NCBI GenBank assembly: GCA_050692555.1 | Contig: JBOGVS010000031.1 | Location: 1 to 41,092, forward strand | Length of the DNA: 41,092 nucleotides | Direction: 5' to 3' | Source: DAITPV01 sp050692555 | Lineage (GTDB): Bacteria > Actinomycetota > UBA4738 > CALAEC01 | The notes under the pieces: model-generated | What the model was told of the DNA's origin: nothing | What the model saw: only the letters and a program-made list of their open reading frames with translations | Database searches by the model: none | Position numbers and translations under genes: made by a program | Shown here: positions 7,940 to 15,805 of the stretch, in pieces | How the letters are laid out: every line of letters starts with the position of its first letter | Position numbering within the stretch: the first letter of the stretch is position 1

Positions 7940-8227
7940 GTGGCGCAGGAGCAGGATCTGGGGGAGTTCGAGCGGCGCGTTCGCGCCGTGATCCAGCGGA
8001 TCGAGCGCGGGGAGGTCATGACCTACGGCGAGGTTGCCGAGGAAGCCGGCTACCCGGGTGCGGCCCGAGCCGTCGGCAACGTGGTCGCCCGAGGGGATGG
8101 TCTTCCCTGGTGGCGCATCGTCACCGCGACGGGCCGGTTGGTCCCCGGACACGAGCCCGATCAGGCCCGCCGGCTGCACGCGGAAGGGATCACCCTCGTG
8201 GACGGCCGTGTCCCAGCGCTATCCTGA
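7940..8227 (+). CDS. alkyltransferase-like (ATL) DNA-lesion-binding protein
   Basis: A 95-residue protein with the DNA-binding domain of methylated-DNA-protein methyltransferases: VMTYGEVAEEAGYPGAARAVGNVV carries the helix-turn-helix and the arginine finger (in GAARAVG). The active-site PCHR is replaced by PWWR (in GLPWWRIV), so the alkyl-accepting Cys is missing. That is the definition of ATL proteins, which bind O6-alkylguanine and hand it to nucleotide excision repair. A GTG at 7940 with CGGAG upstream is preferred; ATGs at 7886 and 7898 would add a non-conserved tail. The gene ends 12 bases before the LtrA gene. Confidence 0.85.
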   Translation: MAQEQDLGEFERRVRAVIQRIERGEVMTYGEVAEEAGYPGAARAVGNVVARGDGLPWWRIVTATGRLVPGHEPDQARRLHAEGITLVDGRVPALS

Positions 8228-8239
8228 AGATGCGGACGG

Positions 8240-9451
8240 ATGGGTGATCGAACCGTCGAGGACGGACAGCGGGTAACCCCTCTCGAGCTGTTCTTCGACC
8301 TCGTCTTCGTCTTCGCCATCACGCAGGTGACTGGATTCCTCGCCGATCACCCCACCTGGGCCGGTCTGCTCCGCGGCCTCCTGCTTCTCGGCCCCCTGTG
8401 GTGGGCCTGGGCCGCGTACGCGTGGCTGACCAACACCCTCAACCCGGAGGAGGGAGGGGTCCGGCTCGCCGTGTTCGGGGCCATGGGCGCCATGCTCATC
8501 GTCTCGCTCGCCGTGCCGAACGCCCTCGGCTCGGACGGCGTGATCTTCGGCGTCGCGTACTTCATCGTCCGGGCGTTTCACATGGTCCTGTACGTCATCG
8601 CCGGTTGGGGGGACCGCGATCTGCTGGCCGCCGTCCTCAGAATCCTGCCGACGTCCATCCTGGGCCCGGTGCTCCTGGTGATCGCGGGGTTCCTCGACGG
8701 AACGGAACGGCTCACCCTGTGGGGCGCGGCTTTGGCGATCGACTATCTCGGGGTTCTGGTCGGCCAAATGCGGGGATGGCGGGTCTCGCCGGAGCACTTC
8801 GTCGAGCGCCACGGTCTGGTCATGATCATCGCTCTGGGGGAATCCTTCGTGGCGATCGGCGTGGGTGCGGCTGGGCTGACGCTCGATGTCGCCCTGATCG
8901 CCGCCGCCCTACTGGGGATCACCGTGGCCGCCTCGCTGTGGTGGTCGTACTTCGACTGGGTCGTGTTCGTGTCCCAGGCCAGGCTGGCCGAGGCCACGGG
9001 GTCGGAGCGCGCGGTGCTGGCGCGCGACATGTACTCCTACCTGCACCTTCCGATGGTCGCGGGGATCGTCCTGTTCGCGTTCGGTCTGAAGACCACGCTG
9101 ACCCACGTCCACGAGCCGCTTCCGACGATCCCGGCCCTCGGTCTGTGCGGTGGCGTGGCGCTCTACTTTCTCGCGCACGTCGCCGTGCGGTTCCGCATCA
9201 GCCGGACCCTGGGACACGGCCGGCCGGTGGCCTCGATCCTGCTGCTCGGGATGATTCCCCTCGCGATGGCGGTCCCTGCCCTCGCGGCGGTCGGCGTGGT
9301 CGCTGCCGTCTGCGCGGCCCTGATCGCCTACGAGGCACTCCGCTACCCGAACGCGCGCGCGTGGATCCGCAGCCGGCGCGGGGCGTTCACCATGGAAGAA
9401 GCCAGGCGGATCGTCGGGACCCGTGGGCGGAACCCACCTCCTCCGGATTGA
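8240..9451 (+). CDS. ltrA: LtrA-family (low temperature requirement A) membrane protein
   Basis: A 403-residue protein with about ten membrane helices. The sequence TPLELFFDLVFVFAITQVTGFL near the start, then PLWWAWAAYAWLTN, FHMVLYV and the internal HFVERHGLVMIIALGESFVAIG are the diagnostic LtrA motifs. Named from a Listeria cold-growth mutant, the family has no settled biochemical function. It follows the ATL gene by 12 bases, so co-transcription is likely. The start ATG at 8240 has only a weak ribosome site. Confidence 0.92.
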   Translation: MGDRTVEDGQRVTPLELFFDLVFVFAITQVTGFLADHPTWAGLLRGLLLLGPLWWAWAAYAWLTNTLNPEEGGVRLAVFGAMGAMLIVSLAVPNALGSDGVIFGVAYFIVRAFHMVLYVIAGWGDRDLLAAVLRILPTSILGPVLLVIAGFLDGTERLTLWGAALAIDYLGVLVGQMRGWRVSPEHFVERHGLVMIIALGESFVAIGVGAAGLTLDVALIAAALLGITVAASLWWSYFDWVVFVSQARLAEATGSERAVLARDMYSYLHLPMVAGIVLFAFGLKTTLTHVHEPLPTIPALGLCGGVALYFLAHVAVRFRISRTLGHGRPVASILLLGMIPLAMAVPALAAVGVVAAVCAALIAYEALRYPNARAWIRSRRGAFTMEEARRIVGTRGRNPPPPD

Positions 9452-9475
9452 TCATGATTCCCTCTTCGTTCCTTC

Positions 9476-10615
9476 TCAGGCGGACCGGCGGGCGATATGG
9501 AGGGGGAGTGCGCCCGAGACTCCTTTGAGCTCGACCGGTCCGATCTCCGTGAACGTCACCGAGGTTCCGTCGGCCGCGTCAACGACCTCCTGGGTCACGA
9601 CCACCTCACCGGGTCTGGCGTACTCGGCGATCCTCGCCGCGATGTTCACCGTCCGGCCGAAGTAATCACCCTCCTGGAACACGACCGGCCCCGCGTGGAT
9701 CCCCACGTGGGCGGGCGGGAGCGCGTGGGTGGCGACGCCCTCCACCATCTCGAGAGCGGCGATCACACCTTGGCCGGGATCGCTGAAGACGAACATCACC
9801 CCGTCGCCGAGCCATTTCACGGCCTGACCCTCATGCTTCTGGGAGGATCGCCGGACCAGGGTGGCCAGCTCTGCCGCCAGGTCCGCAGCAGCCTTGTCGC
9901 CCCGTTCCTCCGTGAGCCGCGTGTATCCGGTGATGTCCAGGAAGCACACCGCCGGCGGGCGGTGCAGCCGGCTGTACAGTCCGGCCTTTTCCAGCGCGCC
10001 CTCCACGACCTCGACGAACCCCTGCCTCCAGGCGTGTTCCTGCTGCCCGTGGTAGATGGCCTCCATGGCTTGTTCCATCAGAGGAGCCATCGTGGACCCG
10101 AGGTCCGCTTGAGCATGCATCATCTCGGTCTCCGTCATGCCCTGTGCTAGGAGGGGCTCCTCGACCTCCGAGAACCACAGATCCGTCTCCGTCTCCGCGA
10201 TCCGTCGCAGGCTTTCCCCGCAGACCCGGAGCCACTGCTCGATGGCAGATGGCCGGAACCCCTTCGAGAGCTCCAGCTCGACCGCTCGAACGACGGTCAG
10301 CTCGTCCTCCCGGACGTGGTCCTCCGGCCTGGGCTCCGCGAAGCCGCCGGCCTCGCGAACCACCTTCAGGAGCTCGAGAGGAACCCCGGTCGTTTCACTC
10401 AGCTCCCGGAACGTCGTCGTGCTCAGTCCGGTGAACCGATCGAAGGCGGCCACGTCCAGGTAGGAGAACGAGAGCGTCCCATCCTGGATGGCGGTCGCCA
10501 TCCTTTCGAGTGGGACGCCGGCGTGCTCCAGGCTCTGCATCCACCGTGTCCTGAGCACGTCGCCCCGTGAGAAAACGTCTCCGTTGCCCGGCTTCAGGAC
10601 ACCGAGCTCCACCAA
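9476..10615 (-). CDS. class III nucleotide cyclase with N-terminal regulatory domain
   Basis: About 379 residues. The C-terminal 170 residues form a class III cyclase domain: VCFLDITGYTRLTEERG gives the first metal Asp, AVKWLGDGVMFVF the second Asp, and FGRTVNIAARIAEYARPGE the Asn/Arg of the active site. The N-terminal half is a helical regulatory region shared with the truncated gene at 6234. The product is probably cytosolic cAMP. The start is odd: the first usable codon is TTG at 10615 with no ribosome site, yet homology to the 6234 paralogue (RAGVDLAYVDRL) extends about 14 codons further, up to the TAG stop of the preceding gene, which is in the same frame. The true start has been lost, mis-sequenced or fused. 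Confidence 0.85.
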   Translation of the reverse strand: MVELGVLKPGNGDVFSRGDVLRTRWMQSLEHAGVPLERMATAIQDGTLSFSYLDVAAFDRFTGLSTTTFRELSETTGVPLELLKVVREAGGFAEPRPEDHVREDELTVVRAVELELSKGFRPSAIEQWLRVCGESLRRIAETETDLWFSEVEEPLLAQGMTETEMMHAQADLGSTMAPLMEQAMEAIYHGQQEHAWRQGFVEVVEGALEKAGLYSRLHRPPAVCFLDITGYTRLTEERGDKAAADLAAELATLVRRSSQKHEGQAVKWLGDGVMFVFSDPGQGVIAALEMVEGVATHALPPAHVGIHAGPVVFQEGDYFGRTVNIAARIAEYARPGEVVVTQEVVDAADGTSVTFTEIGPVELKGVSGALPLHIARRSA

Positions 10616-10672
10616 TCGGTCGACGTAGGCGAGGTCAACCCCGGCTCTCTGCGCGGCGGAGCTTCCGCGGGC

Positions 10673-11146
10673 CTAGCTCAGGCGATGCCCGGCGATGTCG
10701 TAGGCCACGTTCACGGTCTCATCGGCGCCCGGGTTCGGTCGCCAGCCGCCACCAAAGGTCTGGCCGTCCTCACCGAAAGCACCTGTGAAGGTCGCGTCCA
10801 GCGGCTCGTACTTCACCGTGATCTTCACGGTGTCGCCGTCGATCTCCCATCGGTAGGGCAGGGGGGTGGGGGACATGTTCGAGAAAACCGTCGAGGGGAA
10901 GGTCCCGGTCTCGGGGTCGTATCCGATCAGCTCTAGGCTGTCGATCCGCAGCCCCATGAAGTCCAGCTCGATGCGCTGTTCCAGGAAGAACCCTCCGGGC
11001 ACCCACCGATAGGTGGCCCTGCCCTTGATGTTGTTCTCGCTCGAGCCGACGAAGTGTCCCTCCATGCTCCATGTTCCGACGAACCGGTCCAGCTGCTTGA
11101 GGGCGGGGTCGGGCGAAGGCATCTGCATCGAGGTGTTGTCCGTCAT
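10673..11146 (-). CDS. DUF1579-like protein
   Basis: A 157-residue soluble protein. LKQLDRFVGTWSMEGHFVG near the start, then YRWVPGGFFLEQRIE and LELIGYDPETGTF are the usual DUF1579 pattern of a small beta-barrel with no established function. The ATG at 11144-11146 with GGAGGGG upstream is chosen over one nine codons earlier. Its TAG stop is followed in the same frame by cyclase-like codons of the next gene, so the two could once have been continuous or overlapping. It is probably co-transcribed with the downstream cyclase. Confidence 0.8.
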   Translation of the reverse strand: MTDNTSMQMPSPDPALKQLDRFVGTWSMEGHFVGSSENNIKGRATYRWVPGGFFLEQRIELDFMGLRIDSLELIGYDPETGTFPSTVFSNMSPTPLPYRWEIDGDTVKITVKYEPLDATFTGAFGEDGQTFGGGWRPNPGADETVNVAYDIAGHRLS

Positions 11147-11218
11147 GTGGTCCCCTCCTGGCTCACTCGACAACCTGCCCGGGCACGGTAGCAGCCCCGG
11201 CTCGGGCGTGAGGGGTGG

Positions 11219-11269
11219 TCATCCCACCTGGATGGCGCCCTCCATCGTGGGATGGATGTTGCAGGTCAT
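11219..11269 (-). pseudogene. extra cupredoxin C-terminal tail, 16 codons
   Basis: Directly overlapping the stop of the cupredoxin gene in an ATGA junction is a short frame reading MTCNIHPTMEGAIQVG. This is the canonical end of a plastocyanin-type domain, carrying Cys, His and Met ligands in the order expected (C-x3-H...M). It looks like the remains of a second cupredoxin gene whose body has been lost, or of a tail swap by recombination with a paralogue. The same bases form a strong inverted repeat, CATCCCAC...GTGGGATG, that could act as a terminator-like hairpin. Confidence 0.55.
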
Positions 11270-11616
11270 TGGACGGTGATCGTGCCTTCCATCCCCGCGC
11301 CGCGGTGGTACTCGCAGAACATGGTGTACTCACCGGCCTCGGCATCGATCGCAACGCCGGCGCTCTGGCCGGCTTCCACGTCCTGATCGATGTCCGTGCC
11401 TTCGATCGTGATGTTGTGGAGGTTCTCTCCGTCGTTTGAGACGTCGAGACTGGTCCCTGCGGAGACGGTCAGGTCGACCGGCTCGAAGGCGTTGTCCACC
11501 ATCGAGAGAGACGTCCCGCCGCCTCCACCACCACCGCCCGTGTCCTCGCTCCCTCCACAGGCTGCCAGGGCCAGGACCGCGCCGATCAACACGGCCGTTC
11601 TCAACACATGACGCAT
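11266..11616 (-). CDS. cupredoxin-domain lipoprotein
   Basis: A 116-residue secreted protein. A lipoprotein signal peptide ends in the lipobox LAAC (Cys about residue 20), followed by a Gly-rich linker and a cupredoxin domain from about residue 36. The copper ligands are visible: His in ENLHNIT, then Cys and His in MFCEYH and Met in GAGMEG, the type 1 order H-C-H-M. It should sit on the outer face of the membrane and carry electrons or copper. The ribosome site GGAAAGGAGG precedes the ATG. Direct and inverted CCTGAA repeats lie upstream at 11669-11697. Confidence 0.9.
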   Translation of the reverse strand: MRHVLRTAVLIGAVLALAACGGSEDTGGGGGGGGTSLSMVDNAFEPVDLTVSAGTSLDVSNDGENLHNITIEGTDIDQDVEAGQSAGVAIDAEAGEYTMFCEYHRGAGMEGTITVQ

Positions 11617-11668
11617 CAGGACCTCCTTTCCGGTTGTCCGTCACTATCCCCACGGGGGCTGGCGGAAA

Positions 11669-11697
11669 CCTGAAAGGAGCCTGAAGATTCCTTCAGG
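11669..11697. promoter_or_regulatory. candidate regulator binding site: CCTGAA repeats
   Basis: CCTGAAA (11669-11675) and CCTGAAG (11680-11686) form a direct repeat with an 11-base period. CTTCAGG (11691-11697) inverts the second copy across four bases, making a perfect 7-bp hairpin. The cluster lies between the divergent cupredoxin and reductase genes. Direct repeats with 11-base spacing are typical of OmpR-type response-regulator sites, but no such regulator is in the window, so the assignment is inference. Confidence 0.4.
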
Positions 11698-11761
11698 ATC
11701 CCGATGAGTTTCACCGGCTCGACGGGTCCTCAATGAAGACGTCGAAGAGGGAGGCTCAACG

Positions 11762-12358
11762 ATGACCATGGTGGCGGCAGGGATCACCACGTCTCTGGAC
11801 GGATACATCGCCGGTCCGAACGACGGCCCCGGCAAGGGCCTGGGCGAAGGAGGCGAGCGGCTGCACAACTGGGTCTTCGGCGGGCCGTGGGACTACGAGA
11901 ACGAGCCCACTGGAGAGGCCACCGGCGTGGACAAGGAGTTCCTGGACCAGGGGATCGCCCGCGGTGGCGCGATCGTGGGAGGCCGCTACACGTACGAGGC
12001 AGCGGAGCGGTGGGGCGGCAGCAATCCGTTCGGGGTGCCGTTCTTCATCGTTACGCACCATCCCGAGGACGCCCCGGCGGATGCGGGATTCACCTTCGTG
12101 AACGGGCTGGACGAGGCCATAGCCCAGGCCCGAGATGCCGCCGGCGACAAGGACGTGCACGTCATGGGCGGAGCCGATGTCATCCGTCAGGCGCTGCGGG
12201 CGGGGCACGTGGAGGAGCTCTCGATCTCGATCGCGCCGGTCGTGCTCGGCGGTGGGAAGCGCCTGTTTGAGGGGTACGACCAGACGCTGGACCTGGAACC
12301 CGTCAGCGTCCTCCAGTCGCCGTTCGCCACGCACATCACGTATCGAGTGCACCGCTGA
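11762..12358 (+). CDS. dihydrofolate-reductase/RibD-C fold reductase
   Basis: A 198-residue protein of the RibD C-terminal/dihydrofolate reductase superfamily. It starts MTMVAAGITTSLDGYIAGPND, the typical 'SLDG' strand, and has GAIVGGRYTYEAAERWGG, then HVMGGADVIRQAL for NADPH binding, and a final PVVLGGGKRLFEG. It is not the housekeeping DHFR, which lacks this layout; such proteins are widespread NADPH-dependent reductases of unknown substrate. The ATG at 11762 follows GAGGGAGG. It is monocistronic and converges with the HAD gene. Confidence 0.88.
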   Translation: MTMVAAGITTSLDGYIAGPNDGPGKGLGEGGERLHNWVFGGPWDYENEPTGEATGVDKEFLDQGIARGGAIVGGRYTYEAAERWGGSNPFGVPFFIVTHHPEDAPADAGFTFVNGLDEAIAQARDAAGDKDVHVMGGADVIRQALRAGHVEELSISIAPVVLGGGKRLFEGYDQTLDLEPVSVLQSPFATHITYRVHR

Positions 12359-12397
12359 TCGCCGCCCCCGAGCTGATCGGCCAGCGAGGGGTGAGCT

Positions 12398-13155
12398 TCA
12401 GGCCGGATCGGACAGCCGGCTCGACCGGTCCACGATGGTGGCGGGGGCCGGGTAGGCCAGGAGGGGCCGGCCCATCCGGAGATCCAGGATCGGCCACTCT
12501 CGGCGCCTGGCCTCCGCCGACAGGGCCCGGTCCGGATTCACCGCCACCGGGTTCCCCACCAGCTCCAGGAGGGGCAGGTCGTTGATGGAGTCGGTGTACG
12601 CGAAGGAAGCCCTGAGCTCCAGACCCGATTCGCCGGCCAGCGCAGCAACCCGCTCGGCCTTGTGCGCGCCGTGAGCCAGGGGGCCGTCCAGGTCCCCGGT
12701 GTATCGGCCCTCAGCCACCGCCGCTCGGGTGCCGATGGCCCCGTCATCCGCAGAGCGTCGGCGAGCACCTGGACGAAGTCCTGTGGCGAGGAGGAGGCCA
12801 GGAACACGGCGTGCCCGGCGGCATGATGCGACTGGATGACCCCCACGCCCCGTTCATACAAGCGGTCGAGGACGACGCCCCGGACCACCTCGCCGGCCAG
12901 CTCGATCAGCTCGTCTCGCGAACGACCCCGGATGGCCATCAGGGATGCCTTGCGGGTCTTGGTGATCGTCCGGTCGGCCTCACGACCGAGGATGCGGAAT
13001 CGCGCCTGACCGACTGCCAGGCGCAGGAGCCCCAGGCTGCCCAGGTACCCGTTCCGCCGCAAGGCTCGAGCCAGCGGGAACAGGCTGGACCCCGGCAGCA
13101 GGGTCCTGTCCAGGTCGAAGAACGCGGCGACCCCGCCCCGGCGGCGGTCGTCCAT
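12398..13155 (-). pseudogene. HAD-IB hydrolase, interrupted by a one-base frameshift
   Basis: The 5' part reads AAFFDLDRTLLPGSS (motif I, DxDxT), then HAVFLASSSPQDFVQVLADAL (motif II Ser). After LRMTG the frame is lost. Adding one G at the run of four C (12739-12742 on the plus strand) restores GAIGTRAAVAEGRYTGDLDGP, then HKAERVAALAGESG and FAYTDSINDLPLLELVGNPVAVNPD, the motif III Lys and motif IV Asp residues. Joined, it is a complete HAD-IB phosphatase of about 250 residues, similar to SerB-like or lysophospholipid-type phosphatases. Because both halves are perfectly conserved, an assembly error is more likely than decay. Confidence 0.8.
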
Positions 13156-13271
13156 CTCTCCATCAGTATGGGTCTCGGTCGGGGCGAGGCGAGGATCGTC
13201 GGCCGGCCGGTAGATGAACGAGGGAGGAACGTTCTGCGCAGCCGCGGCGCATCAGCGCTACGGTGAGCGAC

Positions 13272-14183
13272 ATGCCCCGGGCGGTGTGGACCGGATCCAT
13301 CTCCTTCGGCCTGGTGAACATCCCCGTTCGCCTGTACCCGGGGACCTCGCCGATGACCCCCCGGTTCCACATGGTCGATCGGCAGACGGGACAGCGGGTC
13401 CGCTATCGACGGGTGGTCGGAGAGCTGGCCCCCGTTCCAGAGGCGTCCCCAGCAGAGGAGCCACCTCCTCCCTCCGATGACCGGCCGCCGGAACCGCAGC
13501 CCGCCGGGCCTCAGGGCCTGCCGGACCGCGCCGCCTCCGGGGAACGCGAGGTGGCCTACGAGGACCTGGCTCGCGGATACGAGATCGCCCCGGGCCAGCA
13601 GGTGGTCATGGAGCCGGAGGAGCTGGAAGCCCTTCGCCCGGAGCCCTCCCGGGTCATCGACATCGAGCACTTCGTGGCGCTGGCCGAGATCGACCCGGTG
13701 CACTTCGAGAAGAGCTACCAGCTGGCCCCGGCGGATGACATCGCGGAGAAGCCCTATGCCCTGCTGCGGGAGGCCATGGAGCGAACGGGCCGAGTGGCGG
13801 TGGGGCGGTTCGTGCTCCGAACGAGAGAGCACCTGGTGGTGATCCGTCCGACCCGGGGCATCCTCGGGCTGGAGACGATGTACTTCGCCGACGAGGTTCG
13901 GGAGCCGGCGCCGGAGGCGCTGGCAGCAGCCGAGACGAAGGTGAAGAAGGCCGAGATCGACATGGCCAAGGGGCTGATCGAGGTGCTCTCCGACGACTGG
14001 GATCCGGGGCGGTACCGCGATCCGTACCGGGAGCGGGTCCTCGAGCTGATCAGGGCCAGAGAACCGGTCGAGGTGCCGGATGAGGAAGAGGAGGGGGCGG
14101 GCCCCTCGGTCGCCGATCTCATGGACGTCCTGAAGGCCAGCGTGGAGGCGGCCAGGGAAGCCTCGCGCGAGGCGACTTCCTAA
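13272..14183 (+). CDS. ku: Ku protein, non-homologous end joining
   Basis: A 303-residue bacterial Ku, the homodimeric ring that binds DNA ends and recruits LigD. MPRAVWTGSISFGLVNIPVRLY at the start, then VAYEDLARGYEIAPGQQVVM, the core FEKSYQLAPAD and VVIRPTRGILGLETMYFADE are diagnostic. The loop that is normally a few residues between RYRRV and VAYEDL is replaced by about 40 residues rich in Pro and Glu (roughly residues 50-91). The ATG at 13272 after GGTGAG is preferred to a GTG at 13263. No ligD is in the window. It is followed 14 bases later by a small membrane protein and then DNA polymerase IV. Confidence 0.95.
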   Translation: MPRAVWTGSISFGLVNIPVRLYPGTSPMTPRFHMVDRQTGQRVRYRRVVGELAPVPEASPAEEPPPPSDDRPPEPQPAGPQGLPDRAASGEREVAYEDLARGYEIAPGQQVVMEPEELEALRPEPSRVIDIEHFVALAEIDPVHFEKSYQLAPADDIAEKPYALLREAMERTGRVAVGRFVLRTREHLVVIRPTRGILGLETMYFADEVREPAPEALAAAETKVKKAEIDMAKGLIEVLSDDWDPGRYRDPYRERVLELIRAREPVEVPDEEEEGAGPSVADLMDVLKASVEAAREASREATS

Positions 14184-14197
14184 CGATCCGGCGGGCC

Positions 14198-14560
14198 ATG
14201 CGAGCGTACGTGGTGATCCTCATGGCGGGCTCGGGCCTGGGGATCCTGGCCTTCTGGACCTTCCTGTTGGTCACCGGGAACGTCCCGGAGACGCGCGCGG
14301 GGAAGCGGTCCATGCGGTTCCATATCGCCGCCGAGCTTCTCCTCGCGGTTCTCCTCCTCGGCGCGGGGATCGCCCTGCTGGCGAAGGCCGGACCTCTTCA
14401 GCTGGTCCTGTCGGGCGCGGCGCTCGGAGCCCTGGCGTACACGGCCGTCAACAGCCCGGGGTATTACGTGGACCTCGGCGGGCGGGTGATCGTGTGGATG
14501 TTCGCCGTCCTGCTGGTCCTGTCCGGGGTGGGCATCGCGTTCGTGCTCCTGCTGGCCTGA
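14198..14560 (+). CDS. small membrane protein, four helices
   Basis: A 120-residue hydrophobic protein beginning MRAYVVILMAGSGLGILAFWTF, with a conserved-looking loop TRAGKRSMRFHIAAELL and then VNSPGYYVDLGGRVIVW between helices 3 and 4. I do not recognise the family. It sits 14 bases after ku and 25 before dinB, so the three probably form one transcript. Nothing shows a link to DNA repair beyond position. Confidence 0.7.
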   Translation: MRAYVVILMAGSGLGILAFWTFLLVTGNVPETRAGKRSMRFHIAAELLLAVLLLGAGIALLAKAGPLQLVLSGAALGALAYTAVNSPGYYVDLGGRVIVWMFAVLLVLSGVGIAFVLLLA

Positions 14561-14585
14561 CCGGCTGTCACCGGGAGGTGCCACC

Positions 14586-15785
14586 ATGGTGAGCGTGGCG
14601 AGCGGGGCGACGATCCTGCACGCGGATGTCGACGCCTTCTACGCGTCGGTCGAGCAGCGCGATGACCCTCGCCTCCGGGGCCGCCCGGTCATCGTGGGTG
14701 AAGGGGTGGTGCTGGCCGCCAGCTACGAGGCTCAGGCTTTCGGGGTCCGGGGGGCCATGGGCGGTCGCCAGGCCCGCCGCCTGTGCCCCCAGGCCATCGT
14801 GGTCGGGCCCCGGATGTCCGCCTACTCGGAGGCCAGCAAGGCGGTGTTCGAGGTCTTCGACCACACCACGCCGTTCGTCGAGGGACTGTCGATCGACGAG
14901 GCGTTCCTCGACGTCGGCGGGCTCTTCCGGATCTCGGGCACGCCCAGGGAGATCGCGGCTCGCCTGAGGCGGGAGGTCCGCGAGCGGGTCGGTCTGCCCA
15001 TCACCGTGGGCGTGGCCAGGACCAAGTTCCTGGCCAAGGTGGCAAGCGGCGTGGCCAAGCCCGACGGTCTGCTGGTGGTGCCGCCCGACGGCGAGCTGGA
15101 GTTCCTGCATCCGCTCCCGGTCGAGCGACTGTGGGGGGTGGGGGCGGTCACCGCCGACAAGCTGCACGAGCTGGGGATCACCACCGTCCGCCAGGTGGCT
15201 CAACTCTCCGAGGGGGTGCTGGTCTCGATCCTGGGGCGCGCCTCGGGCCGGCACCTTCATGCCCTGGCCCACAACTACGATCCCCGGCCGGTGCAGACTC
15301 GCCGGCGGCGCCGCTCGATGGGGGCCCAGCGAGCGCTCGGTCGCAGGCCGAAGACACCCGCCTCCATCGACGCCACGGTCGTCGCGCTGGTCGACCGGCT
15401 GGGCAAGCGATTGCGGGCCGCGCGCCGGGTGTGCCGGACCGTGATGCTTCGGATGCGCTTCGACGACTTCACCAGAGCCACCCGATCGCACACCCTCTAT
15501 GAGGCCACCGCCCAGACCAAGGCCATCCTGGCCGGGGCGAGAGAGCTGCTCAACGGAGCGACGCCGATGATCGAGCGTCAAGGGCTGACGTTGATCGGGG
15601 TGACGCTCAGCAACCTGGATGACGACGGGGCCATCCAGCTCGCTCTGCCCTTCGATCGTCGCAGTGTGGGCGCCCTCGACGCCACACTCGACGACGTGAA
15701 GGAGCGGTTCGGGTCGGCCGCCATCACCCGGGCCGTGCTTCTTGGTCGTGACCAGGGCATCTCGGTGCCGCTCCTTCCCGACTGA
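14586..15785 (+). CDS. dinB: DNA polymerase IV (Y-family translesion polymerase)
   Basis: A 399-residue Y-family polymerase. ILHADVDAFYASVEQRDDP holds the first catalytic Asp and the steric-gate region, and LSIDEAFLDVGGLF carries the second catalytic Asp-Glu. A helix-hairpin-helix thumb is seen around VERLWGVGAVTADKLHELGI, and the little-finger domain follows. The ATG at 14586 follows GGGAGG. DinB bypasses damaged bases at the cost of fidelity. Together with ku and the nearby ATL gene it gives the region a DNA-damage flavour. No LexA-type box was found directly upstream, but the transcript may begin before ku. The C-terminus lacks an obvious clamp-binding motif in the last residues, although QLALPF (about residue 352) is a good candidate. 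Confidence 0.95.
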   Translation: MVSVASGATILHADVDAFYASVEQRDDPRLRGRPVIVGEGVVLAASYEAQAFGVRGAMGGRQARRLCPQAIVVGPRMSAYSEASKAVFEVFDHTTPFVEGLSIDEAFLDVGGLFRISGTPREIAARLRREVRERVGLPITVGVARTKFLAKVASGVAKPDGLLVVPPDGELEFLHPLPVERLWGVGAVTADKLHELGITTVRQVAQLSEGVLVSILGRASGRHLHALAHNYDPRPVQTRRRRRSMGAQRALGRRPKTPASIDATVVALVDRLGKRLRAARRVCRTVMLRMRFDDFTRATRSHTLYEATAQTKAILAGARELLNGATPMIERQGLTLIGVTLSNLDDDGAIQLALPFDRRSVGALDATLDDVKERFGSAAITRAVLLGRDQGISVPLLPD

Positions 15786-15805
15786 GCGATATCCTGACGG
15801 TGCGA

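Noticed and set aside
13227..13234. GAACGTTC as a LexA/SOS box upstream of ku
   Set aside because: It is palindromic but too short and lacks the CGAAC-N4-GTTCG form of actinobacterial LexA sites.
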